DNA of 64,000 nt. Origin: Arenicola marina (lineage: Eukaryota > Annelida > Polychaeta > Arenicolidae). Made by a program: the position numbers and the translations under genes. The notes beneath the pieces are model-generated. The model made no database searches, had not been told where the DNA came from, and saw only the letters and a list, made by a program, of their open reading frames with translations. The DNA is taken from assembly GCA_964019135.1 (NCBI GenBank), contig OZ025252.1:11362823-11426822 (forward strand). Direction: 5' to 3'. Shown piece by piece: positions 48,201 through 60,234 of this stretch (positions are counted from its first letter, which is position 1; each line of letters starts with the position of its first letter).

Positions 48201-49242
48201 GAGGGTTAAACACAGTGACGACTGTGATGTGTCGCCATGTAGAGGGTTAAACACAGTGACGACTGTGGTGTGCCGCCATCCAGAGGGTTAAACACAGTGA
48301 CGACTGTGGTGTGCCGCCATGTAGAGGGTTAAACACAGTGACGACTGTGGTGCGCCGCCATCCCTAGGGTTAAACACAGTGACGACTGTGATGTGCCGCC
48401 ATCCAGAGGGTTAAACACAGTGACGACTGTGGTGTGCCGCCATGTAGAGGGTTAAACACAGTGACGACTGTGGTGTGCCGCCATGTAGAGGGTTAAACAC
48501 AGTGACGACTGTGATTTGCCGCCATCCAGAGGGTTAAACACAGTGACGACTGTGGTGTGCCGCCATGTAGAGGGTTAAACACAGTGACGACTGTGATGTG
48601 CCGCCATCCAGAGGGTTAAACACAGTGACGACTGTGGTGTGCCGCCATGTAGAGGGTTAAACACAGTGACGACTGTGATGTGCCGCCATGTAGAGGGTTA
48701 AACACAGTGACGACTGTGATGTGCCGCCATGTAGAGGGTTAAACACAGTGACGACTGTGGTGTGCCGCCATGTAGAGGGTTAAACACAGTGACGACTGTG
48801 GTGTGCCGCCATCCAGAAGGTTAAACACAGTGACGACTGTGGTGTGCCGCCATCCAGAAGGTAAAACACAGTGACGACTGTGATGTGCCGCCATGTAGAG
48901 GATTAAACACAGTGACGACTGTAGTGTGCCGCCATGTAGAGGGTTAAACACAGTGACGACTGTGATGTGCCGCCATCCAGAGGGTTAAACACAGTGACGA
49001 CTGAGGTGTGCCGCCATGTAGAGGGTTAAACACAGTGACGACTGTGGTGTGCCGCCATGTAGACGGTTAAACACAGTGACGACTCTGGTGTGCCGCCATG
49101 TAGAGGGTTAAACACAGTGACGACTGTGGTGTGCCGCCATGTAGAGGGTTAAACACAGTGACGACTGATGTGCCGCCATCCAGAGGGTTAAACACAGTGA
49201 CGACTGTGGTGTGCCGCCATCCAGAAAGTTAAACACAGTGAC
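45278..49242. repeat. 41-bp minisatellite, about 96 units
   Basis: Unit gtggtgtgccgccatccaga + gggttaaacacagtgacgact; the main variant replaces atccag with atgtag. Each unit carries the inverted pair CACAGT-gacg-ACTGTG across the unit boundary and GCCGCCAT. The rare gtagagcgtt form at 47011 recurs at 47831, an offset of 820 = 20 x 41. Confidence 0.97.
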
Positions 49243-49700
49243 ATACTGCTATATGGATACATGCAAACAAGAACTCCAAAATATCGGACATATCAGAGTG
49301 TTATTTCGTAGGCAAGTAAGTAAGGCCAAAGTAACTTGTGGACAGACGTGTTCGCTAAGATACTCGTCTATTACTGGCGCTAAGTTGAGAGCCACTGCTA
49401 TGAAGGATTACCGCCGTTAAGATAGGGTCGGAGGCAAGGCTAAGCCCGTCCTACGCGTTATGTGTGCTCAGCCAGGCCGCTCGCCCAGGAAATGTTCGCT
49501 GCCTAGACCTCACCGGCCCAGTAACCTGCCCATCTTACCGGCTGTTTATATTTAGAAGCTTCTCTATGACAACTGATATCCCAAGCGCAGGAAACCGCCA
49601 AGAAAGCCTTTCTGATTTATCACTCGCCAAGCACAGTAAACCCGCGCCGTTCGTTCGGCCTCAGCAACATCCAGGCTCATTACCGCTCAGATCTCGTGGC
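49243..49700. other. Unique spacer
   Basis: No gene recognised; a short open frame (49464 on) runs into the next array. Confidence 0.4.
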
Positions 49701-50168
49701 CTACTCCTTCTTGCCCCTGGCCCCTGGTTCACGGCCTCCTGCCTCTGGCCCCTGGTTCCCGGCCTCCTGCTCCTGCCCCTGGTTCACGGCCTCCTGCCCC
49801 TGGCCCCTGGTTCCCGGCCTCCTGCCCCTGGCCCCTGGTTTACGGCTTCCTGCCCCTGGCCCCTGGTTCCCGGCCTCCTGCCCCTGGCCCCTGGTGCCCG
49901 GCCTCCAGCCCCTGGCCCCTGGTTCCCGGCCTCCTGCCCCTGGCTCCTGGTTCCCGGCTTCCTGCACCTGGCCCCTGGTTCCCGGCCTCCTGCCCCTGGC
50001 CCCTGGTCCACGGCTTTCTGCCTCTGGCCCCTGGTTCCCGGCCTCCTGCCCCTGGCTCCTGGTTCCCGGCTTCCTGCACCTGGCCCCTGGTTCCCGGCCT
50101 CCTGCCCCTGGCCCCTGGTCCACGGCTTTCTGCCTCTGGCCCCTGGTTCCCGGCCTCCTGCCCTTAGG
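49701..50168. repeat. 28-bp C-rich minisatellite, about sixteen units
   Basis: Unit cctggttcccggcctcctgc + ccctggcc with ttcacggc and ccacggctttc variants. Confidence 0.94.
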
Positions 50169-50194
50169 TATGGGCTCTAGGCTTTAGGCTTCTG

Positions 50195-50338
50195 CCTCCA
50201 TACTCCATGCTCCAGGTCCCAGGCTCCAGGCTCCGGGCTCCGGGCCCCGGTCTCCAGGCTCCAGGCTCCAGGCTCCGGGCTCTGGGCTCCGGGCTCCGGG
50301 CTCCGGGCTCCGGGCTCCAGGATGCGGGCTCTGGGATC
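50195..50338. repeat. 7-bp repeat
   Basis: Heptamer gctccgg / gctccag in long runs. Confidence 0.88.
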
Positions 50339-50858
50339 CAGTAGACCCATGAGAATGGCCACAGTTGGTGGTGGCAATGGAGTGGCTTGTTACATCGCGT
50401 TATGGGCGGCCTAGTCAGATGGCCGACGATTCCGCACAGATCTCTTGGCCCAGTGTTACGCTACCCTGCGTGACTGTAGTGGAGCTAATAGCTTTCTCGT
50501 GTGCGTCTTGTGCCGAGAATTAGTCCCTCAAGTCCGTCGATAGTCCCGTCCTACTCGTCTTCCGCCCAGCCGCGCACATGCTATTGCCGTCACGCAGGTC
50601 GTGACCTACATAGTGTGGCAGATTCCGTCGACCTACTCCATAGTATCTCACGCATTCCGTGATGGGACTCGTGATCTCACGGTCCGTCCTGCCGCTGGAC
50701 TTGTACGGCATTGCATCCCTCCTTACCTCCCAGAATGAATCATTGCACACCAATTGTACAGTTTGTCTGACGCGCGAACCGTCTAATCGACATAATTTAA
50801 TTAAAGCTCCAAAACTGGCCCAGTAGGATTATTTGATTCTCTTCCACATCGGCCTCTG
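50339..50858. other. Unique spacer
   Basis: No feature recognised. Confidence 0.4.
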
Positions 50859-51421
50859 CGGCGTCGGCACAGTCTCCGTGGCGTCGGCACAGCCTCTACG
50901 GCGTCGGCACAGTCGCTGTGGCGTCGGTAGAGCCTCTGTGGCGTCGGCACAGTCTCTGTGGCGTCGGCACAGCCTTTGTGGCGTCGGCACAGCCTCTGTG
51001 GCGTCGGCGCAGTCTCTGTGGCGTCGGCACAGTCTCTGTGGCGTCGGCAGTCTCTGTGGCGTCGGCACAGCCTCTGTGGCGTTGGCACAGCCTCTGTGGC
51101 GTCGGCACAGTCTCTGTGGCATCGGCACAGCCTCTGTGGCGTCGGCACAGTCTCTGTGGCGTCGGCAGTCTCTGTGGCGTCGGCACAGCCTCTGTGGCGT
51201 CGGCACAGCCTCTGTGGCGTCGGCACAGTCTCTGTGGCATCGGCACAGCCTTTGTGGCGTCGGCACAGCCTCTGTGGCGTCGGCGCAGTCTCTGTGGCGT
51301 CGGCACAGTCTCTGTGGCGTCGGCAGTCTCTGTGGCGTCGGCACAGCCTCTGTGGCGTCGGCACAGCCTCTGTGGCATCGGCACAGCCTCTGTGGCGTCG
51401 GCACAGTCTCTGTGGCGTCAT
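50859..51421. repeat. 20-bp minisatellite, about 28 units
   Basis: Unit gcgtcggcacagcctctgtg. Occasional 15-bp units (loss of five bases) appear at a regular place in a repeated block: 51045, 51165, 51325. Confidence 0.96.
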
Positions 51422-52014
51422 AGTAATATTATGCATCTAATTGTAGCCAGCCTGGGCTGGTATTGAAGGGTACCTACCCACTCCTGACTCCCCTTCGGTT
51501 CTGTACACCCAGGTTGGTTGCCCTCCTTGGTTCTTTAACCAAGATGTATAGCCGACTATAAATACATAGGTTCTGTTTTTATCTACCGCGGACTATTGCG
51601 GACATGTTAGGGGCACAACAGCCCCAGGCCCCTCCTGCCCGCCTGACCCCCGGGACACTTGACCCCCCCCCCCACGCTCTGAAGCGGGAGGACACTATTT
51701 AGTGGCTACGGGAGGCGCGAAGACGCCGCAGATAACCCAACGTAGCTGTTAACAATAGATCATCCCCTTCCCACCCGCCCCCTCCGCTTGGTCCTTGGTG
51801 GATTGCCCCGTCTCCCCGGATTACGCCCCCCCCCCCGTTCCCATGCCTCACAGGCTGAACGTTAAACACCACACCACCGGCCAACTGACGTAGTTAATGT
51901 GAAACACCAGGGGTCCTCCTAGTAGTGGCGGCCTTCCTGCTGTCAGCCGGACACTGCCCACTACCAGGTGGCGCTGATTGGCTGCCCTTGGGATCAGCCC
52001 TGACTGGCTTCTGT
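51422..52014. other. Unique spacer
   Basis: Two C runs (about 51664 and 51828). No exon recognised. Confidence 0.4.
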
Positions 52015-52285
52015 CTGGATCAGTCGGGATGTGATCATGACTGGCTTCAAGTCGAGATGTGGTCATGACTAGTTTATGTCTGGTTCAGTCGGGATGTGGT
52101 CATGACTAGTTTATGTCTGGTTCAGTCGGGATGTAATCATGACTAGTTTATGTCTGGTTCAGTCGGGATGTGGTCATGACTAGTTTATGTCTGGTTCAGT
52201 CGGGATGTAATCATGACTACTTTATCTCTGGTTCAGTCGGGATGTGGTCATGACTACTTTATCTCTGGTTCAGTTGGGATGTGGC
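52015..52285. repeat. 37-bp minisatellite (third family), seven units
   Basis: Unit gtcgggatgtggtcatgact + agtttatgtctggttca. Confidence 0.94.
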
Positions 52286-52788
52286 CGGACTGTCTACGGC
52301 AATAAATATATAATTTGCGGAGTATCGGTAATAGCAGTCATGTCGGTGTTACCAGGAGTGCGTTGTTCACTGAGATAGCTTCGTGTGCTTCAACTGGTCG
52401 AATATAAATACCATCCATTATTCAAGGTCGCCAGTGTAAATGGATAATTAATGACAATTATGGCGTAAACATCACTGTATGCAAAGTCTGAGCACATTGA
52501 AATGAGCTTGGCCTGTTGATAGCTTATGCACCGCGGAAAGACCGCCATCATAGCTATTATATGGGCGCCAAATGGTACATCGAGGTCATAACATTGCACA
52601 CCAGGCGTTTGATATATTGGCATCTAATATTACATTATTATTACATTATTGCGGTATAGTAACTGAGTGAGCATCTTGTGTTATTGAGACATTGATCTAA
52701 CACGGTTACAGAATCGATATATTTACCCTATACTTTATACGGAATCTGTAATTTTATAATTTCCGTATTTAGCAGGAGGGAACAACAG
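52286..52788. other. Unique AT-rich spacer
   Basis: No feature recognised. Confidence 0.4.
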
Positions 52789-52799
52789 GGGTATTAATG

Positions 52800-53054
52800 G
52801 TTGGTTGGTTATTCAGGACGCTTTACCAATTTTGGTCATATCGCGTCAATGTGAGAAGGAAGGGAGAGTGGAGCCATGTCTCCGGGGGTAACCCCCTACT
52901 CTTTACGAAGAAAGACATGAGATCTTTATCCTGCGACCACACAGACATGGCCACAGCAGGGCTCGAACCATCGATCCACGCGCCGTTAGGCTCTCAGGTG
53001 ACCAGAGCACTTAATGCGAGGGCTCTAGCCCACTGAGCTATCGCGCCGGCCCCT
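52800..53054 (-). mobile_element. tRNA-derived SINE with target-site duplication
   Basis: Read on the - strand it begins ggggccggcgcgatagctca. It has an A box TAGCTCAGTGG (53030-53040 on +), a B box GGTTCGAGCCC (52959-52969 on +), a tRNA-unrelated body and a 3' end of aaccaaccaacc. The 11-mer gggtattaatg stands directly at both ends (52789-52799 and 53055-53065), a target-site duplication typical of LINE-driven insertion. Length about 255 bp. Both promoter boxes are intact and the duplication is perfect, so the insertion looks recent. Confidence 0.88.
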
Positions 53055-53199
53055 GGGTATTAATGACGTGGCAGAGTGGATTATTGTAGTGGATCGTTGT
53101 GCTTTTATGTTGAATTTTTTTGTAATTTGTACCAGGGCAATTGCATACATATTTACCTAATCTCTAGTTATGTGTTATATTATTGATATATGATTATGT

Positions 53200-54288
53200 T
53201 ATGGTGCCAGCGTTACGGCATGGTGCCGGTGTTACGGTATGATGCCAGCGTTAAGGTATGGTGCCATTGTTATGGTATGGTGCCAGTGCTACGGTATGGT
53301 GCCAGCGTTAAGGTATGGTGCCATTGTTACGGTATGGTGCCAGTGCTACGGTATGGTGCCAGCGTTAAGGTATGGTGCCATTGTTAGGGTATGGTGCCAG
53401 CGTTATGGCATGGTGCCAGTGTTACGGTATGGTGCCAGTGTTACGGTATGGTGCCAGTGTTACGGTATGGTGCCAGTATTAAGGTATGGTGCCATTGTTA
53501 CGGTATGGTGCCAGTGCTATGGTATGGTGCCAGCGTTAAGGTATGGTGCCATTGTTACGGTATGGTTCCAGCGTTACGGTATGGTGCCAGTGTTACGGTA
53601 TGGTGCCATTGTTACGGTATGGTGCCAGTGTTACGGTATGGTGCCAGTGTTACGGCATGGTGCAAGTGTCACGGCACGGTGCCATTGTTACGGTATGATA
53701 CCATCGTTACAGTACGTTGCCATCGTTATGGCATGGTGCCAGGGTTAAGGCATGGTGCCATCGTTACGGTATAGTGCCAGCGTACGGCATAGTGCCAGCG
53801 TTACGGTACGTTGCCATCGTTACGGTATGTTGCCAGCGTTACGGCATGGTGCCAGGGTTACGGCATGGTGCCAGGGTTACGGCATGGTGCCAGTGTTACG
53901 GTATGGTGCCAGTGTTACGGCATGGTGCCAGTGTTACGGTATAGTGCCAGTGTTACGGTATAGTGCCAGTGTTACGGTATGGTGCCAGCGTTACGGTACG
54001 TTGCCATCGTTACGGTATGTTGCCAGCGTTACGGCATGGTGCCAGGGTTACGGCATGGTGCCAGGGTTACGGCATGGTGCCAGTGTTACGGTATGGTGCC
54101 AGTGTTGCGGTATGGTGCCAGTGTTACGGCATGGTGCCAGGGTTACGGCATGGTGCCAGTGTTACGGTACGTTGCCAGTGTTACGGTATGGTGCCAGTGT
54201 TACGGCATGGTGGCAGTGTTACGGCATGGTGCCAGTGTTACGGCATGGTGCCCGTGTTACGGCATGGGTGCCAGCGTTACGGTGGCGT
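53200..54288. repeat. 19-bp minisatellite, about 57 units
   Basis: Unit ggtatggtgccagtgttac with gccagcgttaag and gccattgtta variants. A ten-unit block starting ggtacgttgccatcg at about 53803 recurs 190 bp later (10 x 19). Confidence 0.96.
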
Positions 54289-57235
54289 TCCGACTTACCA
54301 GGCCGCACAACCAACATCATGATGGGGTGAGTATTAAATTGCGAGACGGGTATCGTTTGATTTGTGGCTGGACATGCCGGCCTGGGGCGGGTGGAGTGTG
54401 TGCTGGTCCACTGGGGCAGCGCTTAGGATATAAGGTCAAACCAAATGAGGCGTGCTGGCCCCTCGGGCCATTGTACCTGTCAGGCGTTTAGCGCTGGCGT
54501 ATTGTGCTCCATTGGTATGGCCCACGTGTGGCTGCTGTGGTGGCCGGTCAGCGCCTGCCCAGGCCGGCGGCCCACACGGACGATGGTTCACTGGTCAATA
54601 TGACCTAGTTTCCTTTCTTTGCCTTCACCAAATCCCACCGACCGCCGCTTTTCGCGTCCCCTGGGTAGTCTGCCCGCTCACGGAATCGTTCCCCGCCCCG
54701 TGTTCGCCTTATTCCAGACGATGGCCTCATGCTCAAGTAAACCGGCATTTGCCCTCACTCTGCCTCCCCCCCCCCCCCTATTCAGGGTATTATTCCGGGT
54801 CGACGTCTCTCCGTGGCTGATGGCTATCGACTGAACAAGGCACGCTGGTCGTAGGACCCGGGGCCGGGCACTCCACCGCACCACGTGCCGGGGCTCCGGC
54901 ACCCAGACCCTTCACATTACTGCCGCCGCGTTGCGAGACTTGCGTACGAGAACGGGAGAAGTGCCTTCCTAGTGGTCGATTTACCACTAAACTTTCTAAA
55001 TATATAACGTGTATTGGGATATCAACCCACATAACCTACCAGGCATTGTTTATATAGTACTGTCCCACTTTTCCTTTCTGTGTTCTTATCTTGACAATTA
55101 ATCGCCAATATAAGCCATTAATCTCCCTGCAAAATTAATATATGTTGCGAGTAAATATAGCACACATTGTGAATTTGGCATGCAAATGTTTTCGTGGCGT
55201 CTATTATAGACTCGCCAATTCCTGACAACACCAATGTACAGACGAGCCCAGTGGTTGTGTGACGTCACTTCCGGTTAATACAGCGGTTAGACCCGTTTAT
55301 CCGAGGTTGACTCGCACCCACACACATAGATTATACACGTTAGGAATCAACAAATGATACTGGATGATCATACAGCCTGTAAAACACACACCAAGCATTA
55401 GTACAAGCGGAAAACTATGCCGCCTACCTTAAGTACATGTGTAGTCGAGCCTCGCACGTAAATAAACCATATTGGCTGGACGAGTTCGGTCTGTATGCGA
55501 GCTGTGTCGTAGGGTGCGACACGGGATGCGCCATATGAACTACACGCAAGTCTAGCGACTCATTCACTCAGTCTCTAAGCGTGAAATCAGATTAAATGTA
55601 TATGAGAACACTCCACACTAGCTACACCAGTAGCAAGTCGTTCGTCTCATATAGTGATGAACTGTTCGTGGGTACACCGTACAAGCGACGTCACAACTCG
55701 TTCAGTATGTTATCATCTATATGTATGCACCAGACTGAGTACACCCGATGAACTCGTTCAATCTGTTGCCACAAATTCAAGAACTCTATATAATGCACCG
55801 TGCTGGCTACACTAGATAAACGCGCTCAGTATATTAGCATGTTGTCAGGAACACTACATGAATACACCATCCTAGCTACAACAGATGAACTCGTTCGGTC
55901 AGTTATCATGTAGTCAGGAACACTATATGAACACACCGTGTTGCTTTCAGGCAGATCATGGTGATTGCAGGCAACAACTCGTTTGGTAAATTACCATACA
56001 CCCTCGCACGGTAGTTTAGCGCCATATTTATGACGTAATTATCTCATTTGTGGCACATTCCCATAGGCTTTCCCGCGCTGTCTCCATCAGACCCGAGCAC
56101 GCTCACCAAGGCAGCATCATTACCTTGATTGAATGCTTGGTTATATTCTCTCTCGCACCGGCATCATAGCAGCTGGCAGCGCCATACGGGCTAAAGGTAA
56201 CTTCTGTCATACAACAAGAACGATGCCCGCACGTTCAAAAACTTCAGTGTACATGTATGTACGATGGAGACAATACAATATAGACCGCTTTCAGTGAAAT
56301 TGTGTACAACTGCGTGATCTGTTATTTCCCCGACCTGACCACAGTCTGTCAGCTCTCAATTATGTGACAGAGTGCCACGTGTGGGTATGTGTTGCGTTGC
56401 CTGTCACTCGCACACACCAATGATAAGGACGTGTACGCTCCGTCAATACCATGCATTCAATAATGTGGTTATGGATTTGGTGATGCGGCGGTAACAGCCG
56501 ACTTCACGACTTCAGACACACACCCACTGGTATTAGATAAACGCTTGACTGATGAAAGGTGTGCAACTTTGGGTTTAGTCAAGCCCACGCTATCAGCCCG
56601 TGCGACTGCCGGTATGCACAGCCCATATACCTAAGTCGTATACCCCCAACGCACCGGTGAAAGTACTACATAAGAGATTTGTAATGTATACGCGGGACTG
56701 CATCACTCGCATTGCTGGGCAGTAAAGATATTTTTTTCCGTAATTTAGTGGCGGAGCAGGTGGTGCCAAGAGGCCTACAGCGGTGCGCGGTGCGCGGTGT
56801 CGCCGGGTGGACAACCCAGCCGCTACCTGTGAAGTAGTTCATCTACTGTACCCAGCTTGGTTTTGTCATGTGTATTTCCAGATGAGTAACGTTTATATTT
56901 AGCGAAAGTCAGTCCGTATCTGTGTTCCCGCGTAATAGCGTGTAATACATGATACCATCATATACCTCGTGCATCTAGGGGATGGATGGGTGGGTTGGGG
57001 TTGGGTGGGCTGGGGTGGGGTGGGTGGAGTGGGGTGGGGTCAGCGGATTTTCCATCGCGTCCTGACGGCTTAGCGACACATTATTATGTATTCGCAATCC
57101 AATCAGCGTTTCCTTTCTGGCCTGCGTTCTGTATGCTCTGTATATAATAGCTTTTCTTGGGTCACATATGTCAGACACAACCAGAGTTAGCTGCGACAGG
57201 ACGTTTCTTGACCAGTACCTTTGTCGAATACGTCA
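54289..57235. other. Longest repeat-poor stretch of the right half
   Basis: About 2.9 kb of unique DNA. A C run at 54768-54778. In 55600-55960 the phrase gatgaactcgttc recurs irregularly with acaccgt and aggaacacta, a decayed repeat. At 56985-57045 there is a GGGTGGG/GGGGT cluster. No exon or RNA gene could be supported. Confidence 0.45.
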
Positions 57236-58712
57236 ACAGTTTTAGGTGAGGGTGGGCGATGTTGTAATACAGGTTTAGGAGAGGGTGGGCAATGTTGTAA
57301 TACAGGTTTAGGTGAGGGTGGGCGATGTTGTAATACAGGTTTAGGTGAGGGTGGGCAATGTTGTAATACAGGTTTAGGTGAGGGTGGGCGATGTTGTAAT
57401 ACAGGTTTAGGTGAGGGTGGGCGATGTTATAATACAGGTTTAAGTGAGGGTGGGCAATGTTGTAATACAGGTTTAGGTGAGGGTGGGCGATGTTGTAATA
57501 CAGGTTTAGGTGAGGGTGGGCGATGTTGTAATACAGGTTTAGGTGAGGGTGGGCGATGTTGTAATACAGGTTTACGTGAGGGTGGGCAATGTTGTAATAC
57601 AGGTTTAGGTGAGGGTGGGCGATGTTGTAATACAGGTTTAGGTGAGGGTGGGCGATGTTGTAATACAGGTTTAAGTGAGGGTGGGCGATGTTGTAATACA
57701 GGTTTAGGTGAGGGTGGGCGATGTTGTAATACAGGTTTAGGTGAGGGTGGGCAATGTTGTAATACAAGTTTTATGTGAGGGTGGGCGATGTTGTAATACG
57801 GGTTTAGGTGAGGGTGGGCGATGTTGTAATACAGGTTTAAGTGAGGGTGGGCGATGTTGTAATACAGGTTTAGGTGATGGTGGGCGATGTTGTAATACAG
57901 GTTTAGGTGAGGGTGGGCAATATTGTAATACAGGTTTAGGTGAGGGTGGGCGATGTTGTAATACAGGTTTAGGTGAGGGTGGGCGATGTTGTAATACAGG
58001 TTTAGGTGAGGGTGGGCGATGTTGTAATACAGGTTTAGGTGAGGGTGGGCGATGTTGTAATACAGGTTTAGGTGAGAGTGGGCGATGTTGTAATACAGGT
58101 TTAGGTGAGGGTGGGCGATGTTGTAATACAGGTTTAGGTGAGGGTGGGCAATGTTGTAATACAGGTTTAGGTGAGGGTGGGCGATGTTGTAATACAGGTT
58201 TAGGTGAGGGTGGGCGATGTTGTAATACAGGTTTAGGTGAGGGTGGGCGATGTTGTAATACAGGTTTAGGTGAGGGTGGGCGATGTTGTAATACAGGTTT
58301 AGGTGAGGGTGGGCGATGTTGTAATACAGGTTTAGGTGAGGGTGGGCGATGTTGTAATACAGGTTTAGGTGAGGGTGGGCGATGTTGTAATACAGGTTTA
58401 GGTGAGGGTGGGCGATGTTGTAATACAGGTTTAGGTGAGGGTGGGCGATGTTGTAATACAGGTTTACGTAAAGGTGGGCGATGTTGTAATACAGGTTTAG
58501 GTGAGGGTGGGCGATGTTGTAATACAGGTTTAGGTGAGGGTGGGCGATGTTGTAATACAGGTTTAGGTGAGGGTGGGCGATGTTGTAATACAGGTTTAGG
58601 TGAGGGTGGGCTATGTTGTAGTACAGGTTTAGGCGAGGGTGGGCTATGTTGTAGTACAGGTTTAGGTGAGGGTGGGCTATGTTGTAGTACAGGTTTAGGC
58701 AAGGGTGGGCGG
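57236..58712. repeat. 33-bp minisatellite (second family), about 45 units
   Basis: Unit ttaggtgagggtgggcgatg + ttgtaatacaggt. Open in all frames on both strands because the period is a multiple of three. Each unit has tacag followed by ttag-gtgagg. The last four units change to ctatgttgtagtacagg. Confidence 0.97.
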
Positions 58713-60234
58713 ATATCTTCCTCAGCGGCGGCTCCCCTTTGTCGCGGTGGATGGGTCCCAGGTTTACACGAGGATGGTGTTGTCTTCGCGTTGGTGCGCC
58801 TATCGCTTGTCGCCACTTGATAAACCACCCGCTGGCCGGGAGGTAAGGCAAAGCCCGGTCCACCGCGCGAAGACGGCGTGCAGCACAGTGCAGCCAGACC
58901 GGTGACCACGAGTCGCAGTCCGAACTCACCGCGCTAACTCTGTGGCCCACTCCATCAGCCCGTACCTCTGCATTCCCCGACCACAACGTGAGCTCCCCCC
59001 CCCCCCCCCTCCCGCCCTCCGCGCCTGACCTGCTCGCTTGCCTCACGGAGGAGCAGAAAGCCCCGCTGTTTAATATATCCCAGCTCCTCTAAGGATGTTG
59101 CATGTTTACTCTTCCACGGGGCGTAATGTATGGAGTAGGGGGCCTGGCTGTGGGCTGTCGTCGCGCCCTGCGGCCTGCGGGTAGTCGGCCGCTGCCCCAC
59201 CCCTCATCCCCCCACCCGTCCCCCTACACCTCCTGGAGTACCTACCTGGGTTACCCACCTGAGTTTTTTTTGCCCACCTGGCCATTGTAGTGTGGAGCGG
59301 TCGCCCCTCGCTGGTCAGATCAGCACCGGGCGATTTATGGGGGACATGGATCAACCATAGCCGTCAACCCACCCCCTCTACCGGAATGAAGGAAAGCTCC
59401 CCCCCCCCCACCCCGCTGTGCCTTACGTTCTCATCTCCGTGCCGCCGACCTTTCTGCCTTATCCCCCAGTCCCGCTCCATCCCTCATTCCATTCCGGCGG
59501 CGCCTCCCCCCCCTGCCCTGCCTGGTTGGACGCTGGATGAGGGCAGTACAGCGGCCGTGGTGGCTGGTTCCCCTACCTCTGTGCCACGGTGCGGTGTGGG
59601 CTGGTCAGGGGTGGGGGGCAGTGGAGGGAGCCGGGGAAGGTGGTATTTAGCCTTGTCTCTCCTTCTATATGTCTGAATGTCGGTGCGTACAGTCTGTGGT
59701 GGATGGGAGGGGGGGGGGGTAGGTCCCCGGATGGCTGTAGAGCGTCCGGGAGCCGTACAGGGTACGACCGGTCGGGGAGCTGGGGAATACAGGGGTCAGG
59801 GGGGTGGGGTGGTGTGAGTTATGTGTGGCGGGCTTGGCAGATATAGTGGTGGCGATGGGGGAGGGGTGGCTGGAGGTGGGGTGAGGCGTGCGAGGTAAGG
59901 AATGGGAAGAGGAGGGTTGGGAAGCACCGGGCGAGGGTGGGAGGGAGGGCGGAGGGGAAGGCGCCGGGCGATGGTGAAGCGAGGGGCAAGGGAGGGCCGA
60001 GGGAAAGGCCCGATGGAGAGGGCCGGGCACGGGACGGGAAGGGAAGGGCAGACCCCTCGAGAGGAAGGAGAACTGCTGATGCGGACCGAACTCTATCTGT
60101 CTGTAGTTCACATGTCGGCCTTGTCAAAGCCTATGAGGAGCATGCTCCATGTGGGCACTGGCGGGAGCAGCGGCGGCAGTGGGCGCTGTAGTTAGTATGG
60201 CGACCGTAGTTAACAATGGGGGTGGCGGTTGAGG
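58713..60234. other. Unique GC-rich DNA
   Basis: C runs at 58998 and 59400, G runs at about 59711. Open frames reflect base bias; none matches a family. Confidence 0.4.

Noticed and set aside
57236-58712. Telomere-like ttaggtgaggg motif; also ggtaaaggaggg at 63.7 kb
   Set aside because: Not TTAGGG repeats; long non-telomeric units.
57171-59046. 539-codon - frame and its two partners on 33-bp repeats
   Set aside because: All six frames of the 33-bp array are open; it is a repeat, not a repeat protein gene.
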